Shown here: positions 6,898 through 12,510 of the stretch, piece by piece | How the letters are laid out: each line of letters opens with the position of its first letter | Position numbering within the stretch: the first letter of the stretch is position 1 | Origin: a bacterium | GTDB taxonomy: Bacteria > SZUA-79 > Acidulodesulfobacterales > Acidulodesulfobacteraceae | DNA: 12,510 bases | Direction of reading: 5' to 3' | NCBI GenBank assembly: GCA_021806125.1 | Contig: JAJZYC010000025.1 | Span: 1 to 12,510, forward strand | Translations under genes and position numbers: made by a program | The notes under the pieces: generated by a model | What the model was told of the DNA's origin: nothing | The model's database searches: none | Seen by the model: the letters and a program-made list of their open reading frames with translations, nothing else

Positions 6898-8205
6898 TTA
6901 CAACGTTTCAACCTTAAAAGCATCCATAAATGCGCTGACCGAAAACTCTGCTTTACCGGGTCCAGCCGAACCATAGCCTTCCGGAACCGGAAGATTATAT
7001 TTATAGTGCAGTTCATGCCATTTAAGAAGAAGTTTAACGTAATATTCCAGCGGAGCGGATGAATTGCCCAATTTTCCAAGCTTGCTGGTTTTTTCGGGAC
7101 ACCATGTAGTATACCTCGGGATAACCCCTTGCGACATGAAAAATTCAAGCCCTTCGGCGGTTGAATTTACCGCTTCGTCTATACTTTCGAACCCGAAAGG
7201 CTTTGAAAGCTCTACGCCGCCGACGAAGTTCGGAATAACCTTGTATTCTCCGAAAACCTCAACTGCGTCGACGATTCTTTTAATCCATTCGTCTCTTCCG
7301 ATAAATTTAGATTTACCCGGACAAATTTTTTCAAAAAGATTTTTATCCCATACCTCGAAATTAGTATGGTAAATATAAGCGCCGGCGGATTTAAGCCTCA
7401 TTAAATTTTTTTGCGTATGCGCCTGTACGACGACTTTGCTGAGCCATCTACCTTTGAACCTTTCTTCTATAGCTTCAAGAAATCTAACGTAAAAATCTAT
7501 TTCCGTATCGCCTTTAAATTTGACCTCGTCTATAATGCTCCCGCCCGTTAAAGTATATGCTCCAGCAGAAGAATCTTCGGAAGATTCGATTACGGACAGG
7601 GCGTTTATAATGTCCTCGACCGATTTAACCGCGGAATAATTTTTATTTGCTTTTTTTTGATTTAAGTAATTTGAGTTCATATCGCAGAATGCACACTCGG
7701 TATGATTTTCAAAATACTGGCACATCCTGAATACGGCAAGATATATTAGATAGCCCCATTCTATAGTCGGAGCGACGTCCCTTACCGACTTTCCCGACTC
7801 GGTTTTTTTTAGCATATAAGACTTTTCGGGAGAAAAAGAAACATCCCCCATATAGCCGTCTTCGAGATAAAGTTTATAGCCGCCGTCTTCCGGTTCGTAT
7901 TTAACTATATAAGGGGAAGTTTTATTAATCCTGACCGAAATAATAGTTCGTTGCAGATTATAGGGTCCGTTTTCGACAGATATTTCTTCCGGATATTTTT
8001 TATTGATTACATCGCCGTCGTTATCGACATTGAATGAAAAAATAAAATAGGATTTACCCGAAAAATTTTCTTCGTGCGAAACTTCTTCGAAAGCAATTCC
8101 CTGCCGCAAAATATCTTCTTTTATTATTGCTTCGCTGTTCAGCGAAACGCCGTATTTTTCTATAAAATAATCCAGTTCGGCTATACAGCCCTTATTTCTG
8201 TTCAT
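6898..8205 (-). CDS. Radical SAM enzyme with atypical CX8CX2C cluster motif, function unknown
   Basis: A 435-aa protein with three parts. Residues 1-150 are a domain I do not recognise, rich in beta-like segments (SYFIFSFNVDNDGDV at 52-66, RTIISVRINK at 86-95, GGYKLYLEDG at 108-117). Residues about 150-375 look like a radical SAM TIM barrel. The likely cluster cysteines are Cys162, Cys171 and Cys174 (MCQYFENHTECAFCDMN), that is CX8CX2C instead of the usual CX3CX2C. The SAM-binding glycine motif is LTGGSI at 219-224, followed by VVVQAH (258-263), YIYHTNFEVWD (278-287) and IPNFVGGVEL (324-333) as barrel strands. The C-terminal 60 residues include Trp-Cys at 368-369. The barrel resembles biotin-synthase-like radical SAM proteins in style, so this may belong to the biotin synthase-related group, but no substrate can be named. 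No Shine-Dalgarno precedes the ATG. Fe-S carrier and thioredoxin genes follow on the same strand. Confidence 0.85.
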   Translation of the reverse strand: MNRNKGCIAELDYFIEKYGVSLNSEAIIKEDILRQGIAFEEVSHEENFSGKSYFIFSFNVDNDGDVINKKYPEEISVENGPYNLQRTIISVRINKTSPYIVKYEPEDGGYKLYLEDGYMGDVSFSPEKSYMLKKTESGKSVRDVAPTIEWGYLIYLAVFRMCQYFENHTECAFCDMNSNYLNQKKANKNYSAVKSVEDIINALSVIESSEDSSAGAYTLTGGSIIDEVKFKGDTEIDFYVRFLEAIEERFKGRWLSKVVVQAHTQKNLMRLKSAGAYIYHTNFEVWDKNLFEKICPGKSKFIGRDEWIKRIVDAVEVFGEYKVIPNFVGGVELSKPFGFESIDEAVNSTAEGLEFFMSQGVIPRYTTWCPEKTSKLGKLGNSSAPLEYYVKLLLKWHELHYKYNLPVPEGYGSAGPGKAEFSVSAFMDAFKVETL

Positions 8206-8259
8206 TTGTTTATTTTATTATATATTAAAAAAAAATTCAATTTTTCTTTATATTTTTTC

Positions 8260-8288
8260 TTTACATTAATAAAAGAAAATATTATAAT
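8260..8288 (+). promoter_or_regulatory. Sigma70-type promoter for the winged-helix/zinc-ribbon gene and plsY
   Basis: TTTACA (8260-8265), a 17-base spacer, then a perfect TATAAT (8283-8288). Transcription would start near 8295, giving an untranslated leader of about 94 bases before ATG 8389. It lies in the 183-base divergent gap with the radical SAM gene. The gap is so AT-rich that chance -10 matches are expected, but the correct spacing and good -35 make this one credible. No equally good promoter was found for the - strand gene. Confidence 0.65.
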
Positions 8289-8352
8289 AGTAAAAAATAT
8301 ATGAAGTTCTAAATTAGGCAAAATAGATTTATATATTTTTTATTTTTATAAC

Positions 8353-8367
8353 ATTAATGATATTAAT
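8353..8367. repeat. Two ATTAAT boxes three bases apart in the leader before the winged-helix gene
   Basis: ATTAAT at 8353-8358 and again at 8362-8367, each its own palindrome, spaced one helical turn centre to centre (9 bases). They lie between the putative transcription start and the ribosome site. Such symmetry could be a binding site for a dimeric winged-helix protein such as the one encoded next, but the local AT content makes chance likely. Confidence 0.25.
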
Positions 8368-8376
8368 AGTAAATAT

Positions 8377-8382
8377 AGGAGT
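8377..8382 (+). promoter_or_regulatory. Shine-Dalgarno of the winged-helix/zinc-ribbon gene
   Basis: AGGAGT ends six bases before ATG 8389. It fixes that ATG as the start; the next in-frame Met is residue 206, far inside the protein. Confidence 0.8.
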
Positions 8383-8388
8383 TAAAAA

Positions 8389-9450
8389 ATGAAAACATTA
8401 CAAGCAAAACTCTATATTCTTTTCTCCCTTTTTTTCTTAAGCAGGGAAAAATTAATAAAAGATACCATTATAAATATACCGAGCGGATATAAAAACGTCG
8501 CATACTTAACCGATATCGAATTTACAATTTTCGCATACTTTGCATACAAATATACCCATTCGTCGGAAAAAGAGAAGAAAGAATTCGAGAAAAACGGCAT
8601 AACGGTTTCATATAAAGAATTAAACCGTTTATATGTTTCGACGCCTCATCTTGCAACCGTTCTTAAAAAGCTTCAGGACGAAAAACTGATTAAAAAATCT
8701 ACGTTAAACGAAGACAAAAGAAAAACCAACTACATTCTTCCTTACGCCGAGCTTAAAAAATTTAACGAAATAAATATAGCCGCGTTACAATTTTGCAATT
8801 TTACCGATTCCGACACTCCCGTTATCAATAATCTCATCGGCGGCGTTATCAAGTTATTGAAAGGCAATAAAATAATAACCGACGTTCAGGAAAAAAACCT
8901 TGATAGTTTCCTGCTTAAATCTGATAATTACAATAAATTTTATTACATTGCACTTGCCTTATGGACAAGCAGATATCTTATAACAAACTTTCAGATAAAA
9001 TTAATGGGCCCGTCTGAATTTATGGTATACGCAATGATAATAAAATATTATATCAACAACGAGAAAAAACCTATAACCACCAAAAAGGTCAAAGAAGAAA
9101 CAGGTCTTGCACCGTCAATCATCAGCCAGAGTTTTAAAAAATTTATCGATGAAGATATAGTTACCAGAAAAGAAATAAATAAATTTAAGGTATATTTTTA
9201 TATAAACAGAAAAAGCCTTGAAAAAAGGCTCGCAGTCGACACCGTTTTAATCGATGAAATAACGAAAAATTTTAAAAAAAACGATGATAAAAAATTCGAA
9301 AAGTTTGTGGATAATTTAAGCAACGCCGTTAACAATAAATTAAACGGCATCGAAACAAACAAAATATGCCAGAATAAAAAATGCGGTATGGAAATTCCAT
9401 TAATGCCGGGACTTAAATTTTGCCCGTATTGCGGGGAAAAAATAGTTTAA
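8389..9450 (+). CDS. Two winged-helix domains plus C-terminal zinc ribbon, probable regulator
   Basis: I do not recognise this 353-aa protein as a named family. The N-terminal half has a MarR-like winged helix (about 38-118): YKELNRLYVSTPHLATVLKKL reads as helix-turn-helix, followed by EKLIKKS and a wing with EDKRKTNYILP at 108-118. After a linker (about 120-205) comes a second winged helix (about 206-276): ITTKKVKEETGLAPSIISQS with a wing ending FKVYFYINRK at 266-275. A lysine-rich helix leads to a zinc ribbon, Cys327-X4-Cys332 and Cys345-X2-Cys348, at the extreme C-terminus. Two DNA-binding units in one chain suggest a pseudo-dimeric transcription factor; the zinc ribbon may bind nucleic acid or protein. 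It is lysine-rich with many Asn, as its neighbours are. plsY starts one base after its stop codon, so a role in membrane lipid control is possible but only inferred from context. Confidence 0.8.
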   Translation: MKTLQAKLYILFSLFFLSREKLIKDTIINIPSGYKNVAYLTDIEFTIFAYFAYKYTHSSEKEKKEFEKNGITVSYKELNRLYVSTPHLATVLKKLQDEKLIKKSTLNEDKRKTNYILPYAELKKFNEINIAALQFCNFTDSDTPVINNLIGGVIKLLKGNKIITDVQEKNLDSFLLKSDNYNKFYYIALALWTSRYLITNFQIKLMGPSEFMVYAMIIKYYINNEKKPITTKKVKEETGLAPSIISQSFKKFIDEDIVTRKEINKFKVYFYINRKSLEKRLAVDTVLIDEITKNFKKNDDKKFEKFVDNLSNAVNNKLNGIETNKICQNKKCGMEIPLMPGLKFCPYCGEKIV

Positions 9451-9451
9451 A

Positions 9452-10072
9452 ATGTATGAAATATTTTTTATATTCGGGGCTTATTTGATAGGAAGTTTTC
9501 CGACTTCCGCAATAATTGCGAAATTAAAAGGCGTTCCGGACCTCACTAAAAAAGGAAGCGGCAACTTAGGAGCTACCAACGTTTCAAGAGTAATAGGAAA
9601 GAAATTCGGATTAATTACCTTGCTCATAGACGCCGGTAAAGGATTTTTACCGGTATTTTTAGCCATAGATTCGTTCAGGCAGAATGGATACGCTTTACAG
9701 TTTATGTCCGTAAAGGATTTAATTTTTCTGTCTTTAATAATCATAGCGCCGGTTGCAGGACATTGTTTCTCTATATTTATAAAATTTAAAGGCGGCAAGG
9801 GAGTCGCTACCGGACTCGGAGTTTTCTTAGCCGTTTCCCCCGAAGCCGTTTTAATAGCTTTTTTAATATTTCTTGCAATATTATTTTCTTCTAAATACGT
9901 TTCCCTAGCCTCTACAGTAAGCGCATTTTTTATGCCTTTTTTAATATTCTATACCCTAAAAAATATTTATATATTTGTCGCTTCTATTTTTATCGCGGCA
10001 TTGATAATATATAAACATTACCCTAATATAAAAAGGCTCGTAAACGGCACCGAAAACCGGATTAAAAAATAA
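9452..10072 (+). CDS. plsY: Acyl-phosphate:glycerol-3-phosphate acyltransferase
   Basis: Integral inner-membrane enzyme that transfers an acyl group from acyl-phosphate (made by PlsX) to glycerol-3-phosphate, giving lysophosphatidate, the first committed step of phospholipid synthesis. At 206 aa it matches the family. It shows the N-terminal LIGSFPTSAIIAK at 12-24, the signature GSGNLGATN at 35-43, a central GHCFS-type segment (AGHCFSIFIKFKGG), KGGKGVATG at 113-121, and several long hydrophobic stretches. ATG 9452 lies one base beyond the stop of the winged-helix/zinc-ribbon gene, so the two are surely cotranscribed and probably coupled; only a weak G-rich stretch (GCGGGG, 9431-9436) could serve as ribosome site. 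The gene end is 5 bases from the end of the converging lipoprotein gene. Confidence 0.96.
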   Translation: MYEIFFIFGAYLIGSFPTSAIIAKLKGVPDLTKKGSGNLGATNVSRVIGKKFGLITLLIDAGKGFLPVFLAIDSFRQNGYALQFMSVKDLIFLSLIIIAPVAGHCFSIFIKFKGGKGVATGLGVFLAVSPEAVLIAFLIFLAILFSSKYVSLASTVSAFFMPFLIFYTLKNIYIFVASIFIAALIIYKHYPNIKRLVNGTENRIKK

Positions 10073-10084
10073 CCTGATTATTTT
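10066..10084. terminator. Weak AT hairpin between convergent plsY and lipoprotein genes
   Basis: AAAATAA (10066-10072) and TTATTTT (10078-10084) form a 7-bp stem with loop CCTGA, spanning both stop codons. The A- and T-rich flanks give some terminator character in both directions. Stability is low because the stem has no G or C. Confidence 0.3.
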
Positions 10085-10779
10085 ACCAATATCAGCCTGG
10101 AACTTAATGCCGTAATCACGTTATTCACTTTAACTATGGCTTCGTAAATGTAAACTTTAGGCGTTTTTTTAGGCAGTTTTACCGAGAGCGCCGTTTTGTA
10201 GAAGCCTTCTTCTCCGATATTAGTAGCAGATGTATGCGTATAAAAAATCTTCCCGTTTAATCCTTCGAGTATTCTTGTTTCCTGAATAGAAGAATTTTTA
10301 ATATTAACCGGGGAGCCCAGAACGTCGTATTTCATATTTAAGCTTATTATGCCGCCGGACTTTACCGATTTTGGAACAGTGTAGATTTTTAAATTCGATA
10401 TAAGAACGCCTTTAACTTTATTAAAATTAATTTTAAAACTGCTTTGCGGGTCGTATATAAATTCATTGCCGGCAAGTTTATAAGGCCTGTTAAGCATAGA
10501 TATACCTCTAATTCCGCCTTCGCGGGTAACCACGTACTTTCCGGTAATATAGCCCACCCCATAACCTATGGACAGTCCTGCCGCCGTACCTATTATCGCC
10601 CCTATGGGCCCCCCGGTCAGTGCCCCGATTACAAAACCGGTTCCGGCTCCAAACAGCGCACCCGTCGTTCCGCTCGCTGCCGTTGCCCTAGAAGTAGCGC
10701 ATCCGCTGAGCGATGACGATGCAATAAATATAGAAAGTATAAGAATGAGCGATATTGCAAATTTTTTCTTAATTTTCAT
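10078..10779 (-). CDS. Lipoprotein with glycine-zipper segment and C-terminal beta domain
   Basis: A 233-aa secreted lipoprotein of unknown role. Residues 1-26 form a type II signal peptide with KIKKK, a hydrophobic core and lipobox LSGC, placing the lipidated Cys at 27. Residues about 37-80 form a glycine zipper with repeated GxxxG spacing (G40, G44, G48, G52, G56, G60, G64, G68, G72, G76, G80), a pattern known from outer-membrane SmpA/PcsY-like and Rick-17kDa-type lipoproteins that insert into or rest on a membrane. The remaining 150 residues alternate polar and hydrophobic positions like a beta-sandwich (ISLNMKYDVLGSPVNIKN, YEAIVKVNNVITALSSRLIL). Ser at position +2 after Cys is absent (Cys-Ala-Thr), with no Asp retention signal, so outer-membrane sorting is expected. 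A good AAGGAG site (10790-10795) lies 10 bases ahead of the ATG. The gap after the PilZ gene is 18 bases, so they are likely cotranscribed. Confidence 0.85.
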   Translation of the reverse strand: MKIKKKFAISLILILSIFIASSSLSGCATSRATAASGTTGALFGAGTGFVIGALTGGPIGAIIGTAAGLSIGYGVGYITGKYVVTREGGIRGISMLNRPYKLAGNEFIYDPQSSFKINFNKVKGVLISNLKIYTVPKSVKSGGIISLNMKYDVLGSPVNIKNSSIQETRILEGLNGKIFYTHTSATNIGEEGFYKTALSVKLPKKTPKVYIYEAIVKVNNVITALSSRLILVK

Positions 10780-10789
10780 AAAGCAAAAT

Positions 10790-10795
10790 CTCCTT
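10790..10795 (-). promoter_or_regulatory. Shine-Dalgarno of the glycine-zipper lipoprotein gene
   Basis: The - strand reads AAGGAG, 10 bases before ATG 10779, inside the 18-base gap after the PilZ stop codon. Confidence 0.8.
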
Positions 10796-10797
10796 TT

Positions 10798-11514
10798 TTA
10801 TTTTTTCATTTTCATTTCTTCGCAGGTAACAAAAGATATGAATTTAAAAAGTTCGTTTTCTATTTTAAATATGTTATCGAATATAATATCTGTGATTATA
10901 TCTTTATCTTGATTATTTGTGTAAAGAAGCATCCCTCCTATATAATCATTCCGCGAAAATCTGTTTACCCATACGATATCACCGCTGATTCTTAACAGCA
11001 TGTTATTGTAATTTAACTGAATAAATCCAGATTTTCCGGCTAACCCCGACATGCTCTTTTCTGAAGAAAATATAAAACCTATTCCGTCTTTAGAAATGTC
11101 GTTAATTTCTATTGAATAAACATGGTTGCCTATCATCATCTGCGTTTCTAAGGGCTCACCCATTATGAATCGGGGATAGCGCCTTTTATTGTTCTTTAAA
11201 GTTATAAAACTCAATTCTTCGATAGTAATAGATTTATCGCCTTTAACGGTTTTAATTTTTCCGGAAATCGGGGCAAAAAGAAAAAAAATCCGCAAAATTA
11301 AAAAATCTCCTTCGCGCGGCGTATGTAAAATACTATCTTTAAATTTTAAGGAGCAAGTTAAACTTTCCATATTTATATCCGACAGGATAGCGCCGCATGA
11401 GCGGTTTTCTTCTCCGAACCATAAAGCCTGAATCTTATGTTTATTTGCCTTAGAATATTCTATGACTTTTTTAATTATTAATTCTTCAGGAGTATTTTTA
11501 AACGCTTCATTCAT
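10798..11514 (-). CDS. PilZ domain protein with N-terminal PilZN/YcgR-like domain
   Basis: Probable cyclic-di-GMP receptor of 238 aa. The PilZ domain begins near residue 105. The ligand-binding motifs are both present: RRYPR (Arg111 to Arg115, RxxxR) and NDISKDGIGF with Asp139-x-Ser141-x2-Gly144 (D/NxSxxG). The strand IQLNYNNMLLRISGDIVWVN and a following IGGML (about 173-196) complete the barrel. Residues 1-105 resemble the N-terminal YcgR-like (PilZN) module in that they precede PilZ directly and have alternating strands (SLTCSLKFKDSILHTP; DFLILRIFFLF). The C-terminal helix has NIFKIENELFKF. Such proteins usually tune flagella, pili or exopolysaccharide output; no motility or polysaccharide gene is in the window. 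No Shine-Dalgarno is visible; an alternative start two codons away is not available in frame. The gap to queH upstream is 51 bases, to the lipoprotein downstream 18. Confidence 0.9.
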   Translation of the reverse strand: MNEAFKNTPEELIIKKVIEYSKANKHKIQALWFGEENRSCGAILSDINMESLTCSLKFKDSILHTPREGDFLILRIFFLFAPISGKIKTVKGDKSITIEELSFITLKNNKRRYPRFIMGEPLETQMMIGNHVYSIEINDISKDGIGFIFSSEKSMSGLAGKSGFIQLNYNNMLLRISGDIVWVNRFSRNDYIGGMLLYTNNQDKDIITDIIFDNIFKIENELFKFISFVTCEEMKMKK

Positions 11515-11546
11515 ATTAGAATAGATATATTGCGGTTTTTATATTT

Positions 11547-11564
11547 TTATAATTTTAATTATAA
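11547..11564. repeat. AT-only inverted repeat between queH and PilZ genes
   Basis: TTATAATT (11547-11554) and AATTATAA (11557-11564) with a TT loop, directly after the queH stop codon. It is an 8-bp AT stem, too weak for a confident terminator. The - strand reads ATAATT and TATAAA-like hexamers here that could serve as -10 elements for the PilZ gene, but no matching -35 was seen. Confidence 0.3.
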
Positions 11565-11565
11565 C

Positions 11566-12138
11566 TCATTTTATGCTTGTTTGCTTGCGAAAAAATCTTT
11601 CCTTTTCGCTGTAAATACAGCCGCAGTAATTCTGGCGGTATAAACCGTATCCTTTGGAAAGCTCTATGCCTTCTTTATGGCCCTCCCTGAAATCTTCGTA
11701 ATAAAAATTAACTCCGTATTTTTTTTGCAGATTGAAACCGGTCTCTCTTATATAACTGTGGTCCTGATGCCTGCTGTATAAAAGCGTAGTAGAAAAATGG
11801 GTAAATTTTGAAGATTTTGCGAAAGCTGCTGTTTTCTCGAGCCTGTTACCGACGCAGTAATAACAACGGTTTTCTTCCCTGAAAACGACGTTTCTGATAA
11901 ATTCTTCCATATCGTAATCTTTTTCGTAAATAACCTTAAAACCTGCCGCCTCGCTGAATGTTTTTAAAGATTCCTCTCGCCTGAGATATTCGCTGTATGG
12001 ATGAATGTTAGGATTATAAAAGTAACCTATAATTTTATCGAATTTTTTATCTGGAGATGCAGAGGAGAAAACATGATACGGATACATCAAGCATGGCGAA
12101 CAGCATATATGAAGTAAAAGTTTTTTATCGGATTCCAT
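11566..12138 (-). CDS. queH: Epoxyqueuosine reductase, QueH type (DUF208)
   Basis: Reduces epoxyqueuosine to queuosine in the wobble position of GUN-anticodon tRNAs, the last step of queuosine synthesis. QueH is the cobalamin-independent replacement of QueG. The 190-aa length and all signature cysteines fit. HICCSPC has Cys12, Cys13 and Cys16, NPNIHP at 42-47 is the family stretch, RCYYC has Cys92 and Cys95, and NYCGC has Cys172 and Cys174. These can supply the [4Fe-4S] cluster and the second metal site reported for the family. FYYEDFREG at 145-153 and SKGYGLYRQNYCGCIYS are also characteristic. No Shine-Dalgarno precedes the ATG, which is the first in frame and leaves a normal N-terminus. A perfect -10 hexamer lies upstream. 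The PilZ gene follows 51 bases downstream on the same strand; no other queuosine gene is present. Confidence 0.95.
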   Translation of the reverse strand: MESDKKLLLHICCSPCLMYPYHVFSSASPDKKFDKIIGYFYNPNIHPYSEYLRREESLKTFSEAAGFKVIYEKDYDMEEFIRNVVFREENRCYYCVGNRLEKTAAFAKSSKFTHFSTTLLYSRHQDHSYIRETGFNLQKKYGVNFYYEDFREGHKEGIELSKGYGLYRQNYCGCIYSEKERFFRKQTSIK

Positions 12139-12202
12139 TTTAACGTTTTAACTTTGGTAATTTAGCAATTTTGCGCTATTAATGCTTACAATTTGTATTA
12201 TC

Positions 12203-12208
12203 ATTATA
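12203..12208 (-). promoter_or_regulatory. Putative -10 element for queH
   Basis: The - strand carries TATAAT here, about 65 bases before the queH ATG, in the only gap between queH and the terminator of the gene to the right. A 17-base spacer would put TTTTTT at -35, which is a poor match, so activation or an AT-rich UP-like element may be needed. The roughly 57-base leader contains a short GCAAAATTGC palindrome but shows no recognised preQ1 riboswitch pattern. Confidence 0.4.
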
Positions 12209-12297
12209 TCACTAAATTAACGGAAAAAAAATAAACAAAACCCTAACCTATCGAAGATTCAAGCAGGTGCTAAATGACCCAGGCAGACTATTTTAAA
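12209..12297. other. Non-coding spacer upstream of queH
   Basis: With the queH leader this is part of a 212-base stretch (12139-12350) without a supported gene. It begins with an A-rich run (on the + strand) and then has more balanced composition (around 12240-12295). I see no repeat, tRNA or riboswitch in it. A 17-codon ATG reading frame at 12274-12327 on the + strand runs into the neighbouring terminator and is not called. Confidence 0.5.
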
Positions 12298-12325
12298 AAT
12301 CTGAAAGCAAAGTTGCTTTTAGATT
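12293..12325 (-). terminator. Rho-independent terminator after the LTxxQ-motif gene
   Basis: Arms 12298-12310 (AATCTGAAAGCAA) and 12313-12325 (TTGCTTTTAGATT) form a 12-bp helix with one G-U pair and a tight loop. Read on the - strand the stem ends in ATTTTT (T-run 12293-12299 region), the correct polarity for a gene entering from the right edge, whose stop codon is 26 bases earlier. Confidence 0.7.
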
Positions 12326-12350
12326 AAGACTATTCTTTCTCCTCTTATGG

Positions 12351-12509
12351 TCACTTTGCCATGCATCCAGCATTTAGTTTAGTCATTCTTAACTCTTTAA
12401 ATATTTTTTTCTGGGAAGGCGTTAAAATAGAATAGCTTTTAAGGTGATACGGCACCATCTCATAAGCAAGGTAAGTTTGCGCCTTGCCTATTTTTTTTAT
12501 ATCGTTGAT
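12351..12509 (-). CDS. C-terminal end of an LTxxQ-motif protein, cut by window edge
   Basis: The last 52 codons of a gene entering from the right edge, with TGA at 12351-12353. The segment reads as real protein: a helical, charged stretch followed by SILTPSQKKIFKELRMTK (residues 27-44 of the visible part) and a short tail ending CMAK. LTPSQ followed by a basic helix matches the LTxxQ motif that occurs in Spy/CpxP-type periplasmic chaperones and metal-stress proteins. With only 52 residues and one motif copy the assignment is tentative, and whether the protein is exported cannot be seen. A terminator with the right polarity follows 26 bases downstream, which supports a genuine gene end. Confidence 0.6.
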   Translation of the reverse strand: MNDIKKIGKAQTYLAYEMVPYHLKSYSILTPSQKKIFKELRMTKLNAGCMAK

Positions 12510-12510
12510 A

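Noticed and set aside
6879..7148. - strand frame overlapping the 3' end of the radical SAM gene
   Set aside because: It is an alternative frame of the radical SAM coding region; it has no motif and overlaps the larger supported gene.
12139..12200. preQ1 riboswitch in the queH leader
   Set aside because: I looked for the compact preQ1 pseudoknot pattern and did not find it; queH acts on tRNA and is not usually under preQ1 control.
12274..12327. 17-codon ATG frame with a weak AGGTG ahead
   Set aside because: It runs through a terminator hairpin that is explained by the opposite strand, and is short enough to occur by chance.

Overview
This is a 12.5 kb AT-rich, gene-dense bacterial chromosome segment with short intergenic gaps, strong AGGAGG-type ribosome sites in front of some genes and none in front of others. 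The gene set is Gram-negative and housekeeping in character: Lon, ThiL, PlsY, Mrp, QueH, a lipobox lipoprotein and a PilZ protein. Heavy use of AUA, AAA and GAA codons, together with PilZ, QueH and an anaerobe-style radical SAM enzyme, suggests a low-GC deltaproteobacterium-like lineage. That placement is inference from overall impression; no marker here fixes the taxon. No mobile element, CRISPR array, tRNA or rRNA was seen.

Left block (1-5400, + strand): the 3' part of lon, whose N-terminus lies outside the window, then thiL (GTG start inside the end of lon), then two tandem CNNM/CorC-type transporter-like proteins. The second starts inside the end of the first, and the first lacks the C-terminal CorC_HlyC domain. 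The block looks like one operon and ends at a perfect 20-bp hairpin. That hairpin also terminates the converging block on the other strand.

Middle block (5430-8205, - strand): read in transcription order, a radical SAM enzyme with an unusual CX8CX2C cluster motif, an Mrp/NBP35-type Fe-S carrier ATPase with three N-terminal SCGCG repeats, and a thioredoxin with a WCAPC active site. They are co-directional and all concern Fe-S or thiol chemistry, so a shared role is plausible but unproven.

Right-middle block (8206-10072, + strand): a well-formed sigma70-type promoter (TTTACA-17-TATAAT) drives a two-winged-helix, zinc-ribbon protein of unknown function. plsY follows one base after its stop codon.

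Right block (10078-12510, - strand): in transcription order, the C-terminal end of an LTxxQ-motif protein entering from the right edge, its terminator, a promoter region, queH, a two-domain PilZ protein, and a glycine-zipper lipoprotein whose ribosome site lies in the short gap after the PilZ stop codon.

The most noteworthy items are the atypical radical SAM enzyme, the Cys-repeat tail of the Mrp protein, and the double-winged-helix/zinc-ribbon regulator joined to plsY. No clearly new multi-gene system such as a defence or conflict island is evident.
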